64,000 bases of DNA, from positions 248,001 through 312,000 of the forward strand of contig CAZUMW010000001.1 in NCBI GenBank assembly GCA_964621615.1. The letters are read 5' to 3'. Of this stretch, positions 34,463-43,159 are shown piece by piece. The notes beneath the pieces are model-generated. The model saw only the letters and a list, made by a program, of their open reading frames with translations, did not search any database and was not told the DNA's origin. The stretch's first letter is position 1. The number at the start of each line of letters is the position of its first letter. A program made the position numbers and the translations under genes. This stretch comes from CAZUMW01 sp964621615 (GTDB taxonomy: Bacteria > Desulfobacterota > WTBG01 > CAIYCZ01 > CAIRTM01).

Positions 34463-37384
34463 ATGGCTGCTGTATACGGATTTGAGGAGATCACCACCCG
34501 TGACATTGCTGAGCTGAGGTCCCGGGGAACGCTGTTCAGGCACAGCAAAACAGGTGCGGAGCTTCTTTCGCTTGAGGCGGATGACAGCAACAAGGTATTC
34601 GGCATAACCTTCAGGACCCCTCCGCCCGACTCGACCGGAGTGGCCCACATACTGGAGCATTCTGTGCTGTGCGGCTCGCGAAAATATCCGGTAAAAGAGC
34701 CTTTTGTCGAGCTGCTCAAAGGTTCTCTGAAAACCTTTCTTAATGCGTTTACGTTTCCTGATAAAACCTGCTATCCGGTAGCAAGTCAGAACGTAAAGGA
34801 TTTTTATAATCTGATTGATGTGTATCTCGATGCCGTCTTTTACCCGCGTATTACCGAGCAGATTTTTCAGCAGGAGGGGTGGCATTACGAGCTTGAATCA
34901 GAAAGGCAGCTCCTCACGTATAAAGGAGTGGTATACAACGAAATGAAGGGCGTGTATTCTTCGCCTGAAAGCCTCCTGTCCCATTTCAGCCAGCAATATG
35001 TGTTTTCGGGCCATGTCTACGGGCGCGATTCGGGTGGCGACCCGCAGGAGATTCCACAGCTTACCTACGAGCAGTTCGCGTCCTTTCACCGGCGCTACTA
35101 TCACCCCTCAAACAGCAGGCTGTATTTTTACGGAGACGATGACCCATCCGAGCGCCTTCGCGTAGCCGATTCCTATCTGAAGGATTTTGAACCTCTTGCC
35201 GTTGACTCTTCCATACCCCTGTGCCCGCACATGAAGCGGCCGCAGCGGATTGTTAAGCCGTATCCCTGCGGCGGCTCCGAGGAGGACCGAAAAAAGTCTC
35301 TGATCACCGTAAACTGGCTGCTTGGCGATATCCTTGACACCGACGCTCACATGGCCCTGGGCGTGCTGGAATTCATGCTGCTGGGCATGCCGGCCTCGCC
35401 GCTGCGAAAGGCGCTGCTTGAATCGGGGCTTGGCGATGCGCCGGCCGGCATCGGGCTTGAGGACGAGCTGCGGCAGATGTATTTTTCAACCGGCATGAAA
35501 GGCGTCGACGTTGAAAATGCTCCTGCGGTGGAAGCTCTTATTGAGAAAACCCTGACCGGCCTCAGAGACGACGGCTTCGATGAGCGCACGGTTGAGGCAG
35601 CCGTGAACACGCTTGAATTTCAGCTGCGCGAAAACAATACCGGCCGGATGCCGCGCGGCCTTATCCTGATGCTTCGTGCGCTTACCACCTGGCTGTATGA
35701 CGGGGACCCGTTCAGAACGATCTGCTTCGAGGAGCCACTCGCCCGCCTGAAATCAAATATCAGCAGCCGGAAAAATTTTTTCCAGGAAATAATCGACCGG
35801 CATTTCCTCGGCAACCCGCACCGGGTTACCCTCGAGCTGCACCCTGACCCGGATATGCAGCACCGCGAAGCGCAGAAAGAAAAGCGGCGGATGGAAAGCA
35901 TCAGAGCCTCTTTTTCTTCGGAGAAGATTCAGGATGTTATGCGGGCAGAGCACGAGTTAAAAAAAATTCAGCAGGCTCCGGATCCTCCCGAGGCGTTAGC
36001 TGCCATCCCCCGATTGAACCTTTCCGATCTGGACAGGGAAAATAAGCGGATTCCCTGTGAGCTTCTGGAAGCAAACGGGGCTCGTGTGCTGTATCATGAT
36101 CTGTTCACCAGCGCTATTTGTTACGCAGATATCGGCCTGAATCTGCATCTGCTGCCTGAGAATTATCTGCCGTATGTGCCGATTCTCGGCCGCGCCCTGC
36201 TTGAAACAGGAACCGGCAAAGAGGATTTTGTATCGCTTTCTCAGCGCATAGGCCGCTACACGGGCGGCATCAGGTCGACGGTATTCACCTCATCGGTACA
36301 CAACAGCACAGAAGCGGCGGCGTGGCTGTTTCTGCGCGCCAAGGCAATGGTCAACCGGACCGGGGAAATGTTTTCCATAATACATGATGTTTTCTCAGGC
36401 GCTCAGCTTGATAGCCGAGAGCGCCTGCGCCAGATAGTTCTGGAGGAGCGCGCGACCTATGAGCAGCGGCTTATCCCGTCCGGGCACGAAATCGTCGCAG
36501 GCAGGCTCCGGTCACATTTTGATGAAGCGGGCTGGGCGGACGAGCAGATGAGCGGCCTTTCCCAGCTGTTTTTTCTGCGGGAGCTGGCGGATAATTTTGA
36601 TGCACGTTGGGAGTCGCTGCAGGCAGCACTTCAGGATATAATGCAGATACTGCTTGACCGGTCGTCAATGATTGTAAACATTACTACAGACCGCGAATCA
36701 TGGGGCTCTGCCGGGCCGCATGTGCGCTCATTTATCGATTCGATTCCAGGCCGCAGCGCCGGCCCCGCTTCGTGGCGATTTGAAGCGGACAGCCGCCGGG
36801 AGGGGCTTGCGGTGCCTGCGATGGTTAACTATGTCGGCAAGGCGGCGGACCTGTACGGGCTCGGATATCGCTACAGCGGCGCCGTGCACGTTATAACTCA
36901 TGTGCTCAGAATGTCATGGCTGTGGGAAAAAGTGCGCGTTGAGGGTGGAGCCTACGGAGCGTTCTGCCGGTTTGACAGAGCCTCGGGTGTGCTGCTGTTT
37001 GTCACCTACAGGGATCCCAATGTGCTGTATTCCATTGATATATTCGATCAGGCGGCACAGTATCTGCGCGCCCCTCACCTTACTGAAGACGAGCTGGTCA
37101 AAAGCATTATCGGGGTTGTTGGCGAGATGGACGCGTATATGCTGCCGGACACGAAGGGCTATGTTTCGCTGCAGCGGTACCTGATCGGCAACACCGATGA
37201 GCTTCGCCAGCATATGCGGGATCAGGTGCTTTGCACGTCGCTCAGCGATATCCGCGGCTTTTCCGACGTGCTCAGCGCGTTTGCCCGAAACGGCATAGTT
37301 GCCGTGCTGGGATCCGAAAGCGCTCTCAGCGAGGCAAACGCATTCCGCGGCGACGATTTTTTAACAATTGTGCCGGTTCAGTAG
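34463..37384 (+). CDS. M16C metallopeptidase, PreP/presequence-protease-like
   Basis: Zinc metallopeptidase with a closed chamber that degrades short unstructured peptides. The inverted zinc motif HxxEH is at residues 62-66 (HILEH) and the distal zinc ligand lies about 75 residues later in the KGVVYNEMKGVYSSPE segment. 973 residues is the normal length of a single-chain M16C enzyme with four homologous domains, the catalytic one first. No signal peptide is visible, so it is cytoplasmic. An AAGGAG precedes the ATG by seven bases and a terminator follows its stop. Confidence 0.92.
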   Translation: MAAVYGFEEITTRDIAELRSRGTLFRHSKTGAELLSLEADDSNKVFGITFRTPPPDSTGVAHILEHSVLCGSRKYPVKEPFVELLKGSLKTFLNAFTFPDKTCYPVASQNVKDFYNLIDVYLDAVFYPRITEQIFQQEGWHYELESERQLLTYKGVVYNEMKGVYSSPESLLSHFSQQYVFSGHVYGRDSGGDPQEIPQLTYEQFASFHRRYYHPSNSRLYFYGDDDPSERLRVADSYLKDFEPLAVDSSIPLCPHMKRPQRIVKPYPCGGSEEDRKKSLITVNWLLGDILDTDAHMALGVLEFMLLGMPASPLRKALLESGLGDAPAGIGLEDELRQMYFSTGMKGVDVENAPAVEALIEKTLTGLRDDGFDERTVEAAVNTLEFQLRENNTGRMPRGLILMLRALTTWLYDGDPFRTICFEEPLARLKSNISSRKNFFQEIIDRHFLGNPHRVTLELHPDPDMQHREAQKEKRRMESIRASFSSEKIQDVMRAEHELKKIQQAPDPPEALAAIPRLNLSDLDRENKRIPCELLEANGARVLYHDLFTSAICYADIGLNLHLLPENYLPYVPILGRALLETGTGKEDFVSLSQRIGRYTGGIRSTVFTSSVHNSTEAAAWLFLRAKAMVNRTGEMFSIIHDVFSGAQLDSRERLRQIVLEERATYEQRLIPSGHEIVAGRLRSHFDEAGWADEQMSGLSQLFFLRELADNFDARWESLQAALQDIMQILLDRSSMIVNITTDRESWGSAGPHVRSFIDSIPGRSAGPASWRFEADSRREGLAVPAMVNYVGKAADLYGLGYRYSGAVHVITHVLRMSWLWEKVRVEGGAYGAFCRFDRASGVLLFVTYRDPNVLYSIDIFDQAAQYLRAPHLTEDELVKSIIGVVGEMDAYMLPDTKGYVSLQRYLIGNTDELRQHMRDQVLCTSLSDIRGFSDVLSAFARNGIVAVLGSESALSEANAFRGDDFLTIVPVQ

Positions 37385-37391
37385 TCTCTGC

Positions 37392-37423
37392 AGCATTCGG
37401 GGATGGCCGAATGCTGTTGTTTT
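37392..37423 (+). terminator. Terminator after the PreP-like gene
   Basis: AGCATTCGG (37392-37400) pairs perfectly with CCGAATGCT (37407-37415) across a six-base loop and is followed by GTTGTTTT. Confidence 0.75.
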
Positions 37424-37495
37424 CCCTTGACCATTATTCGTGCATCAGGATAAGCAGCGTATACTCTGTCGATATGATCAGGGGCAATGAGACAA

Positions 37496-37600
37496 TGCAA
37501 AGTCATGATATAAAAGGACTGGCAGGGAAGGGCCCGGCATAGGCCGGGAAGTAAGCATGCCTTTGCACACGCTGTCCTGTGAGGAGTTCTAAGGCAGCTT
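37496..37600 (+). ncRNA. Possible structured RNA or leader upstream of pncB
   Basis: The 267-base gap before pncB has a -10-like TATACT (37460-37465), then a segment rich in inverted pairs: TGCAAAG (37496-37502) with CTTTGCA (37561-37567), AGGAC (37515-37519) with GTCCT (37574-37578), and a tight hairpin CCCGGC-ATAG-GCCGGG (37533-37548). The stretch AGGCCGGGAAGTAAGCA matches 14 of 17 positions of the apical loop of E. coli 4.5S (SRP) RNA, but the differences break its stem. It could be a divergent SRP RNA, a riboswitch-type leader of pncB or chance. Confidence 0.35.
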
Positions 37601-37651
37601 CTACCCTTAAAAAAATGTGTAAAGCACACTACTGGAGAGCAGGAGCGCATT

Positions 37652-38986
37652 ATGGATTTGAGCGGCAAAACAATGCTGACTGATTTTTATCAGCTGACCA
37701 TGACGGCGGCATATTATTACCAGGGTAAACATGACGAGGCGACCTTTGATCTTCACATCAGGCGGCTGCCCGAGCACTGGGGATATTTTATCGCAAACGG
37801 CGTAGAAGACGCCATTGATTATATAACGTCCATTTCGTTTACCGACGAAGACTGCTCGTATCTCAAGGGACAGGGCTTTTCGGATGACTTTGTGCAGTTT
37901 TTGAAAGCGTTCCGGTTTGAGGGGGATGTCTGGGCCGTCAGGGAGGGGACCCCGGTTTTTCCGGGCGAGCCGTTTATGCGGGTGACCGCTTCGCTGCCAC
38001 AGGCACAGCTGATAGAGACGACCCTTTTGAATATCGTCAATTTTCAAACGATGATCGCATCGAAAACCAGCCGCATCGTGAATGCTGCAAACCCGTCGAG
38101 CGTGATCGATTTCGGGCTTCGACGCTCTCACGAGGAGTCAGCCGGCAATACCGGCGCGCGGGCGGCGTATATCGCCGGAGCTGCATCAACCAGCAATGTG
38201 AAAGCCGGTAAGCTGTACGGCATACCCGTTTCCGGCACTCATGCGCACAGCTTTGTGATGAGCTTTGAGGAGGAAATTGATGCGTTTCGCGCCTATGCTG
38301 CAACCTTTCCCGACAATGCCATTTTGCTGATCGATACCTATGACACGCTGCGGGGAGCGGAAAATGCTGAAGCGGTCGGAAAAGAGCTTGAGCTGAAAGG
38401 GTATGCGCTTAAAGCGGTTCGCCTTGATTCAGGAGACATTGCAGAATTGGCAAAAAAGGTTCGCAGCATTTTTGATGACCGCGGGCTGGGATATGTAAAA
38501 ATTGTCGCAAGCGGAGATCTCAATGAATACCGTATTGACGATCTCAAGCATCAGCATGCCCCGATAGACCTCTACGGTGTCGGAACCGAGCTGATTACCG
38601 CAAAGCCCGTTGCGGCTATTTCCGGTGTGTACAAGCTTTCAGAAGGCGGTGGAGTGCCGAAGATAAAGCTCAGCGAGGGAAAGCAGACCCTGCCGGGCAA
38701 AAAGCAGATATACCGGAGAGCAGACAGCAACGCCACTTTTCAGGAGGACATTATTGCCCTGGAAGATGAGACGGCGCAGGGGCAGCCGCTTCTGGAGCAG
38801 GCTGTCCTGTCGGGAAAAAGATCGCGGCAGCGTCCTGTGCTTGACGCCGTGCGGCAGCATTGTCTTTCCTCAATATCGCAGCTGCCGCCCTACCTCAGGC
38901 AGACCCATGTGGAAAAGCATTATCCTGTCCGGCGATCTGATCAGCTGCAGCAGCTGATCAACAGCCTTACAAACCGGTATCGCTGA
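37652..38986 (+). CDS. pncB: Nicotinate phosphoribosyltransferase
   Basis: Salvage of nicotinic acid to nicotinate mononucleotide with PRPP (and ATP), for NAD synthesis. The 444-residue protein starts with the family sequence LTDFYQLTMTAAYY, has the conserved histidine loop VSGTHAHSFVMSF (about residues 192-204, site of His phosphorylation or catalysis in the family) and LDSGDIAELAKKVR near residue 260. GGAG lies ahead of the ATG. It is monocistronic by spacing. Start and length fit the bacterial type rather than nicotinamide phosphoribosyltransferase. Confidence 0.93.
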   Translation: MDLSGKTMLTDFYQLTMTAAYYYQGKHDEATFDLHIRRLPEHWGYFIANGVEDAIDYITSISFTDEDCSYLKGQGFSDDFVQFLKAFRFEGDVWAVREGTPVFPGEPFMRVTASLPQAQLIETTLLNIVNFQTMIASKTSRIVNAANPSSVIDFGLRRSHEESAGNTGARAAYIAGAASTSNVKAGKLYGIPVSGTHAHSFVMSFEEEIDAFRAYAATFPDNAILLIDTYDTLRGAENAEAVGKELELKGYALKAVRLDSGDIAELAKKVRSIFDDRGLGYVKIVASGDLNEYRIDDLKHQHAPIDLYGVGTELITAKPVAAISGVYKLSEGGGVPKIKLSEGKQTLPGKKQIYRRADSNATFQEDIIALEDETAQGQPLLEQAVLSGKRSRQRPVLDAVRQHCLSSISQLPPYLRQTHVEKHYPVRRSDQLQQLINSLTNRYR

Positions 38987-39055
38987 CTAACCGCTGCTGA
39001 GCCGCGTCCTCCTGAAGAGGCGTACTGTTGCCGGCGGAAGCCAGTGGGCTGTATA

Positions 39056-39217
39056 TTATCCAGGCGATGGCTCTAGCGAGTGCTGGTATCCGGGATACAC
39101 GAGGCCGCTTTCCTTGCCGGTCTTTCCGGCGCGATTAAGAAAGCAGGGCTGAAGTGAAATACCGATCATAAGGGTGAGGAATAAAAAGAACACGATAATC
39201 TTCACCGCCTCCATCAT
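39056..39217 (-). CDS. Small single-pass membrane protein (53 residues)
   Basis: Unrecognised short gene, supported by an in-frame ATG at 39215-39217 with GGAGG (minus strand; CCTCC at 39223-39227) five bases upstream. The product starts MMEAVKIIVFFLFLTLMIG, an N-terminal hydrophobic helix of about 20 residues, then a basic stretch with one cysteine (SLQPCFLNRAGKTGK) and a short polar tail. It could be a membrane-anchored peptide; the cysteine follows the helix closely but does not form a lipobox. An in-frame ATG 12 bases upstream is also possible. The neighbours on both sides are separated by 69 and 248 bases without other features, apart from a CTATCTTT/AAAGATAG hairpin at 39270-39290. Confidence 0.55.
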   Translation of the reverse strand: MMEAVKIIVFFLFLTLMIGISLQPCFLNRAGKTGKESGLVYPGYQHSLEPSPG

Positions 39218-39465
39218 TTTTTCCTCCATAATATGTTATCCGTTACCCTTGTCGGGATCATTGAATCCTCTATCTTTTTAACAAAGATAGCCGGGATAAC
39301 CGTTACAGTAATAGGGTAAGATGCAAAAGTTAATCCGGTGCTCATCTATGGGTTAAAATTGCAGAAAGTCGCTAAAGCATACCGCAATATGTTGTGATTA
39401 ACGAAAAAATAATTATCCTAAAGGAAGGCAATACAAGAATGACAGAGGTGTAGCCTGACCTGTTG

Positions 39466-41370
39466 TCAGTGTGCGGGGGAGGCTTTTTTTGACACGGATG
39501 CTTTACCGGTATGGCGTATCTGCTTTACCGCTTCTGAAAAAATAAAGTCCGGATCATCTGCGGGTGTGTGGCAGCGGCGGCATATTTGCTCAACAACACA
39601 GCTCTGGCACTCCTGCGAGAGGCTCACGATATAGTCCTGGCTCAGTGCGCTCGGGTTTTTCAGGTGGCGCTGTGCCGGGCCGTGGCAGGATTCGCACTGA
39701 ACGCCGCGCATGCCTTTTGACGGGTAGCCGCCGGGATGTCCGACGCCGGTATTGTAACGGTATTTCTTTTTCTCAGGGGCTGCTTGTGCCTGGTCGGTGG
39801 TGTGGACTGTGGCGTGAACCGTTGTTTTCCAGTGCCGATACTGTTCCTCATGGCACTTTTTGCAGGCGTCGGCTCCGACATATCTGGAAGGGGTTTTGAA
39901 AATGTTTTTCTGCCCGGTCAGGTTTTGGCGAAGCTGCAGGCGCTCGGTGCGGCTCATGCTTTCGATGTCGGGAAGCGATGAGTGAACAATTTTCTGGAAG
40001 TCTTTTGAAAAAACAAACTGCAGAGATTCTTTTTCGGTATGGCAGCTAAGGCACCGTTTTTTCCAGTCGATGTTCCGGTGGTTATCCTTGTTTGTGCCGA
40101 ACGCGGTACAGGACTCGTGCCCCGGGCCGTGGCATGCCTCGCACTGGACATGTTTCAGATGCTTTTGGAGGGATTTGTTGCTCAGAGAATACCCCCCCTG
40201 CATATCATAGCCAGTTACGTGACAGGCTATGCATGCCGGGTCGTTTTCTCTGCCTTTCCTTACAAGTGAAAGAAAAGCTCTGCTGTGCTGTGTTAACGAC
40301 CACTGTATGTGCTGTTTTTCATGGCAGACAGCACAGTACTGCTCTCCGGAAAAGCCCGTTTCTGAAAGCAGAGGGGGGTTGGGCAGGCCGACGAGCTTTT
40401 TCAGCTCCATAACATACAGATTGCGCATATAGTCGCTGAAGCCCTTATGGAGCGCAACAACGCGCCCCTGCGTGTCGACAACATAGCTGACAGGAACAAG
40501 CCCGATAAATGAAGGGAAGCGGGAGACGATGCGGCGGCCTATGTCCGGAATTACCGGAAACGGGTAGTTTCTCTGATTAACCATCGAAACGGTTTCCTGC
40601 ACCCCGGATATGCTTATCGCGACAAGCGAAAAGCGGTCCTGTAACTCGCTGTCTGTCATTAGATGCTGCAGAAATTCAAGCTCATGCTTGCAGTGGCCGC
40701 ACCGGGCGGAAAACAGAACGATAACCGTTGGCTTTTTGCTGTATACGTCTGAAATGCGCAGCATTGAGCCGGTCAGTGTTTTTGCTTCGAAGTCGGGGAG
40801 CTTCGGGTATGACCCGAGCACCGGCTCATCCGGGGGGGTGTCGGGAAAGAGCAGATACCGTGCGGCATAGCTTCTCCAGGTCTGTCCCAGATTCCCGTGA
40901 TAGGGAATATACACTGCCCAGGTTTGTGCTATTCTGTTTCCTGTATCATCAAAGATGTAAAGACCCAGGTCGCCGCGCATGCGCAGCTTTTGAGACAGGT
41001 TTTTGTCATGGCCGGGGTATACCGGGAACGATATTTTATTATTTGAGGTATACTGTCTGAGCTTTTGAGGTGAGTCGGTGTCAAGGCAGAGGCCTGCCGT
41101 CTCGAAGTTGTACTCCTTTCTGATATCGTGCAGCTCGTTCATAAGAGAGACTGCCTCGTCAACCCGGGGATCTTTAACGGAAAATACCAGCAGAAGAAGC
41201 TTTTTGCCTTTGAAGGAATCAAAATTAAAATGCACGGCTGCGGGGGGGGGTGACTCATCTGCTGCTTTTGACGCCGAGTTCGGAGTAAACAGAAATAAGC
41301 ACAGGCCTGCAATTACAGCCCCGGTCATTACATACCAGATATATGTCGTGAGGGAATATTTTCCCATCAT
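39466..41370 (-). CDS. Fusion of two thioredoxin-fold domains to a heptahaem cytochrome c
   Basis: A 634-residue exported or membrane-anchored redox protein. A TM helix or uncleaved signal (about residues 8-28) is followed by a first redoxin-like domain without a CxxC (about 45-165), then a second AhpC-TSA/TlpA-like domain (about 190-325) with the active site ARCGHCKHE near residue 222. The C-terminal part has seven CxxCH haem-binding sites (about 347, 383, 410, 441, 503, 560 and 599). They include the paired pattern CEACHGPGH/CESCHGPAQ typical of cytochrome c554-type multihaem proteins. The domain order suggests electron transfer between haems and a thiol/disulfide centre in the periplasm. 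I know of no named protein with this exact arrangement. It is not obviously in an operon. Confidence 0.85.
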   Translation of the reverse strand: MMGKYSLTTYIWYVMTGAVIAGLCLFLFTPNSASKAADESPPPAAVHFNFDSFKGKKLLLLVFSVKDPRVDEAVSLMNELHDIRKEYNFETAGLCLDTDSPQKLRQYTSNNKISFPVYPGHDKNLSQKLRMRGDLGLYIFDDTGNRIAQTWAVYIPYHGNLGQTWRSYAARYLLFPDTPPDEPVLGSYPKLPDFEAKTLTGSMLRISDVYSKKPTVIVLFSARCGHCKHELEFLQHLMTDSELQDRFSLVAISISGVQETVSMVNQRNYPFPVIPDIGRRIVSRFPSFIGLVPVSYVVDTQGRVVALHKGFSDYMRNLYVMELKKLVGLPNPPLLSETGFSGEQYCAVCHEKQHIQWSLTQHSRAFLSLVRKGRENDPACIACHVTGYDMQGGYSLSNKSLQKHLKHVQCEACHGPGHESCTAFGTNKDNHRNIDWKKRCLSCHTEKESLQFVFSKDFQKIVHSSLPDIESMSRTERLQLRQNLTGQKNIFKTPSRYVGADACKKCHEEQYRHWKTTVHATVHTTDQAQAAPEKKKYRYNTGVGHPGGYPSKGMRGVQCESCHGPAQRHLKNPSALSQDYIVSLSQECQSCVVEQICRRCHTPADDPDFIFSEAVKQIRHTGKASVSKKASPAH

Positions 41371-41650
41371 AATTGCGTCAATACAAGCGGTAAAAAGAAC
41401 ACCGTCAAATTCGGATACGCATGTGCGAAACCGGACATTTTTCTACTCTAGTAAATATGGGCGGGCGATGTCAATCTCTTTCAGAAATTACCGGCGAAGC
41501 GGTCGCTATAAAAAATTTTGAAATTACGAAGGCTGTATTGAGACAAGCCGGTTATTGACCGGCAACAGAGGCGCTGATATTCAAGGCTGCAGGGAATCCG
41601 GCGGCTGTCTTCCAGCCCCGTTTCGCTGCCGGTGTGTCTGAAGCCGGAAA

Positions 41651-41872
41651 CTACACCGGCGTTTGTTTTAATATTTCCAAAACAGTATTTAGTATTTCCG
41701 GATTTGCCGGAACCTTGTAGCCTGTTGCCAGCGCTTTGTTCAGCCGTACATCCTTGATCGGCATGGCGTGCGGCTCGATTTCCTTTAGCCTTTTAAGCAC
41801 GTCTGCGTAGGTGTGCGTTTCAGTAAGTATGTAGGTAGTGCCGTCAATGCTGTCTGCGCGGTCAACTTTCAT
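41651..41872 (-). CDS. Small hypothetical protein (73 residues)
   Basis: Unrecognised soluble protein without TM helix or cysteine. ATG at 41870-41872 is preferred; an upstream TTG would add two residues. The ribosome site is weak (GAGAG). The sequence has a strand-helix-like middle (THTYADVLKRLKEIEPHAMP) and might be a small regulatory or antitoxin-like fold, but no family motif is visible. It is bordered by an inverted-repeat element on its upstream side. Confidence 0.5.
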   Translation of the reverse strand: MKVDRADSIDGTTYILTETHTYADVLKRLKEIEPHAMPIKDVRLNKALATGYKVPANPEILNTVLEILKQTPV

Positions 41873-41908
41873 AGCCAACTCTCAGGATGTTTATTATTAA
41901 TATATATT

Positions 41909-42190
41909 CACTGGTGTTCAAAACAATGTAACGAAGCCGGTTCAGGCGGTGCTCTGCAATGCCCCCGCAACACCTTCAAGAGGTTATGGAACGGCATGTG
42001 CCGTTAAACGTCAGTACACACATGGTCCGTCGCAAAGAGCTGCCCGGGGCAATCCCTGCACCATGCCTGTCACATATTTTATTGAGCAGCAGGTCGTCCA
42101 TGAAGTGAGGTTTCATATGGCGGAGGCTGCGCAGGGACCCGTCCGAACCGGCTTGTGCGCTATGCTTTAATTTATTTTGGACAGGTTTGA
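41909..42190. mobile_element. Short inverted-repeat element (family copy 2, 282 bp)
   Basis: Starts CACTGGTGTTCAAAACAATG...GAAGCCGGTTC and ends CCGAACCGGCTTG...TTTTGGACAGGTTTGA, so the outer 40 bases are imperfect inverted repeats, (G/C)TGTCCAAAATAA plus AGCCGGTTCGG. It is clearly similar, nearly 90% by eye, to 45828-46111 over the full length. The interior has no convincing gene. AT-rich TATATAT-like sequences flank both ends, but a clear target duplication was not identified. Confidence 0.75.
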
Positions 42191-42324
42191 TATATATTTA
42201 TAAATAAATTATATTGTCAGCTTATTGTAAAAAATAATTAACATAGTTTCTGAATATAGGCAACCTAATTTTATAAAAAGGAGCCTGCACATCATTTTCT
42301 GCCGGAGAGAAAGCGCAAAGCGTA

Positions 42325-43053
42325 TCATTCCAGCAGCATGCTGATTTCATCAGCCCAGGAGGCGATTTTTGTCCAGCTGCGGGAATCGTTGTCGTAATAG
42401 CCCGCAAGCTTCATGATAAACCATTCAAAGGCTGTGTAGTCGCTGAAATCAACTTTGCCGGCAAAGAGCCCGATATTTTCAAGCGGCACGATTTCCGGGT
42501 AGGCGTCAAGAACCGGCTGCACATAGACATCATATGTTTTTTGCCGGTTTTCCGGTGTGTCGCGGTCGTCCCGCAGAAGATTACAGGTAATAAAATAGGC
42601 AACCGGCAAGTCGGCCAGAATGCTGCCGTTCTGATCCAGGAACGACCGTGCCCCCTTGAGCCAGAACCCGTAATAAATCGGTGAGCCGAGCACCACGGCA
42701 TTATAGGAATCCACATTGGTTGCATTGTCGACATGCACGATATCCACCCGGTGTCCGTGCCCGCAAAGCACGAGGCCTAATTTAAATGCAACGCCGCCTG
42801 TTGAAGCATATTTGCTGTCGTATGCGACCAGTATGTTCAAGCCTTCGGCATCAGGCTCTCCGCAGCTTGTATGAATAAACCGTGGTGAGTGATCGTTCTG
42901 ATTGTCCTGTGAATATGCGGCAGGCGCCGCTGCCAGCAGCACACACACGGTTACCAATACGGCTGGCGCTGAGCCGCACAGCCCGTGTAGAGGAAAGCGC
43001 CCGTTAATTAACAGTGCTGCTGTGCGGTGCAGTTTCTTCCCCAAGGTATTCAT
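42325..43053 (-). CDS. Exported flavodoxin-like protein
   Basis: The start at 43053 is preferred (GGGGGC upstream) over a start 16 codons earlier. The 242-residue product has a long N-terminal signal peptide (hydrophobic about 32-49, ending AYSQ), then a flavodoxin fold from about residue 75: ILVAYDSKYASTGGVA, where the phosphate loop of FMN would bind, and NAVVLGSPIYYGFW near residue 125. The end SWADEI fits the HemG/menaquinone-dependent protoporphyrinogen oxidase-like flavodoxin subgroup. Flavodoxins are normally cytoplasmic; an exported one implies periplasmic electron transfer. It is divergent from a lipoprotein gene. Confidence 0.75.
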   Translation of the reverse strand: MNTLGKKLHRTAALLINGRFPLHGLCGSAPAVLVTVCVLLAAAPAAYSQDNQNDHSPRFIHTSCGEPDAEGLNILVAYDSKYASTGGVAFKLGLVLCGHGHRVDIVHVDNATNVDSYNAVVLGSPIYYGFWLKGARSFLDQNGSILADLPVAYFITCNLLRDDRDTPENRQKTYDVYVQPVLDAYPEIVPLENIGLFAGKVDFSDYTAFEWFIMKLAGYYDNDSRSWTKIASWADEISMLLE

Positions 43054-43159
43054 AAAGCCCCCTTTTTCATCTTGACGTACAAAAAAGTATATTATAGACA
43101 TTTATATAGCATGAGAAATTACATGGCAACCTTTTATTAATCACCCTTCAGGATGAGTT

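Noticed and set aside
37532..37560. Definite 4.5S SRP RNA
   Set aside because: The similarity is confined to the apical loop and the changes are not compensatory; kept only as a low-confidence structured RNA.
41949..42170. Small ORF inside the inverted-repeat element
   Set aside because: Its counterpart in the sister copy is not preserved as a frame and no ribosome site is present.
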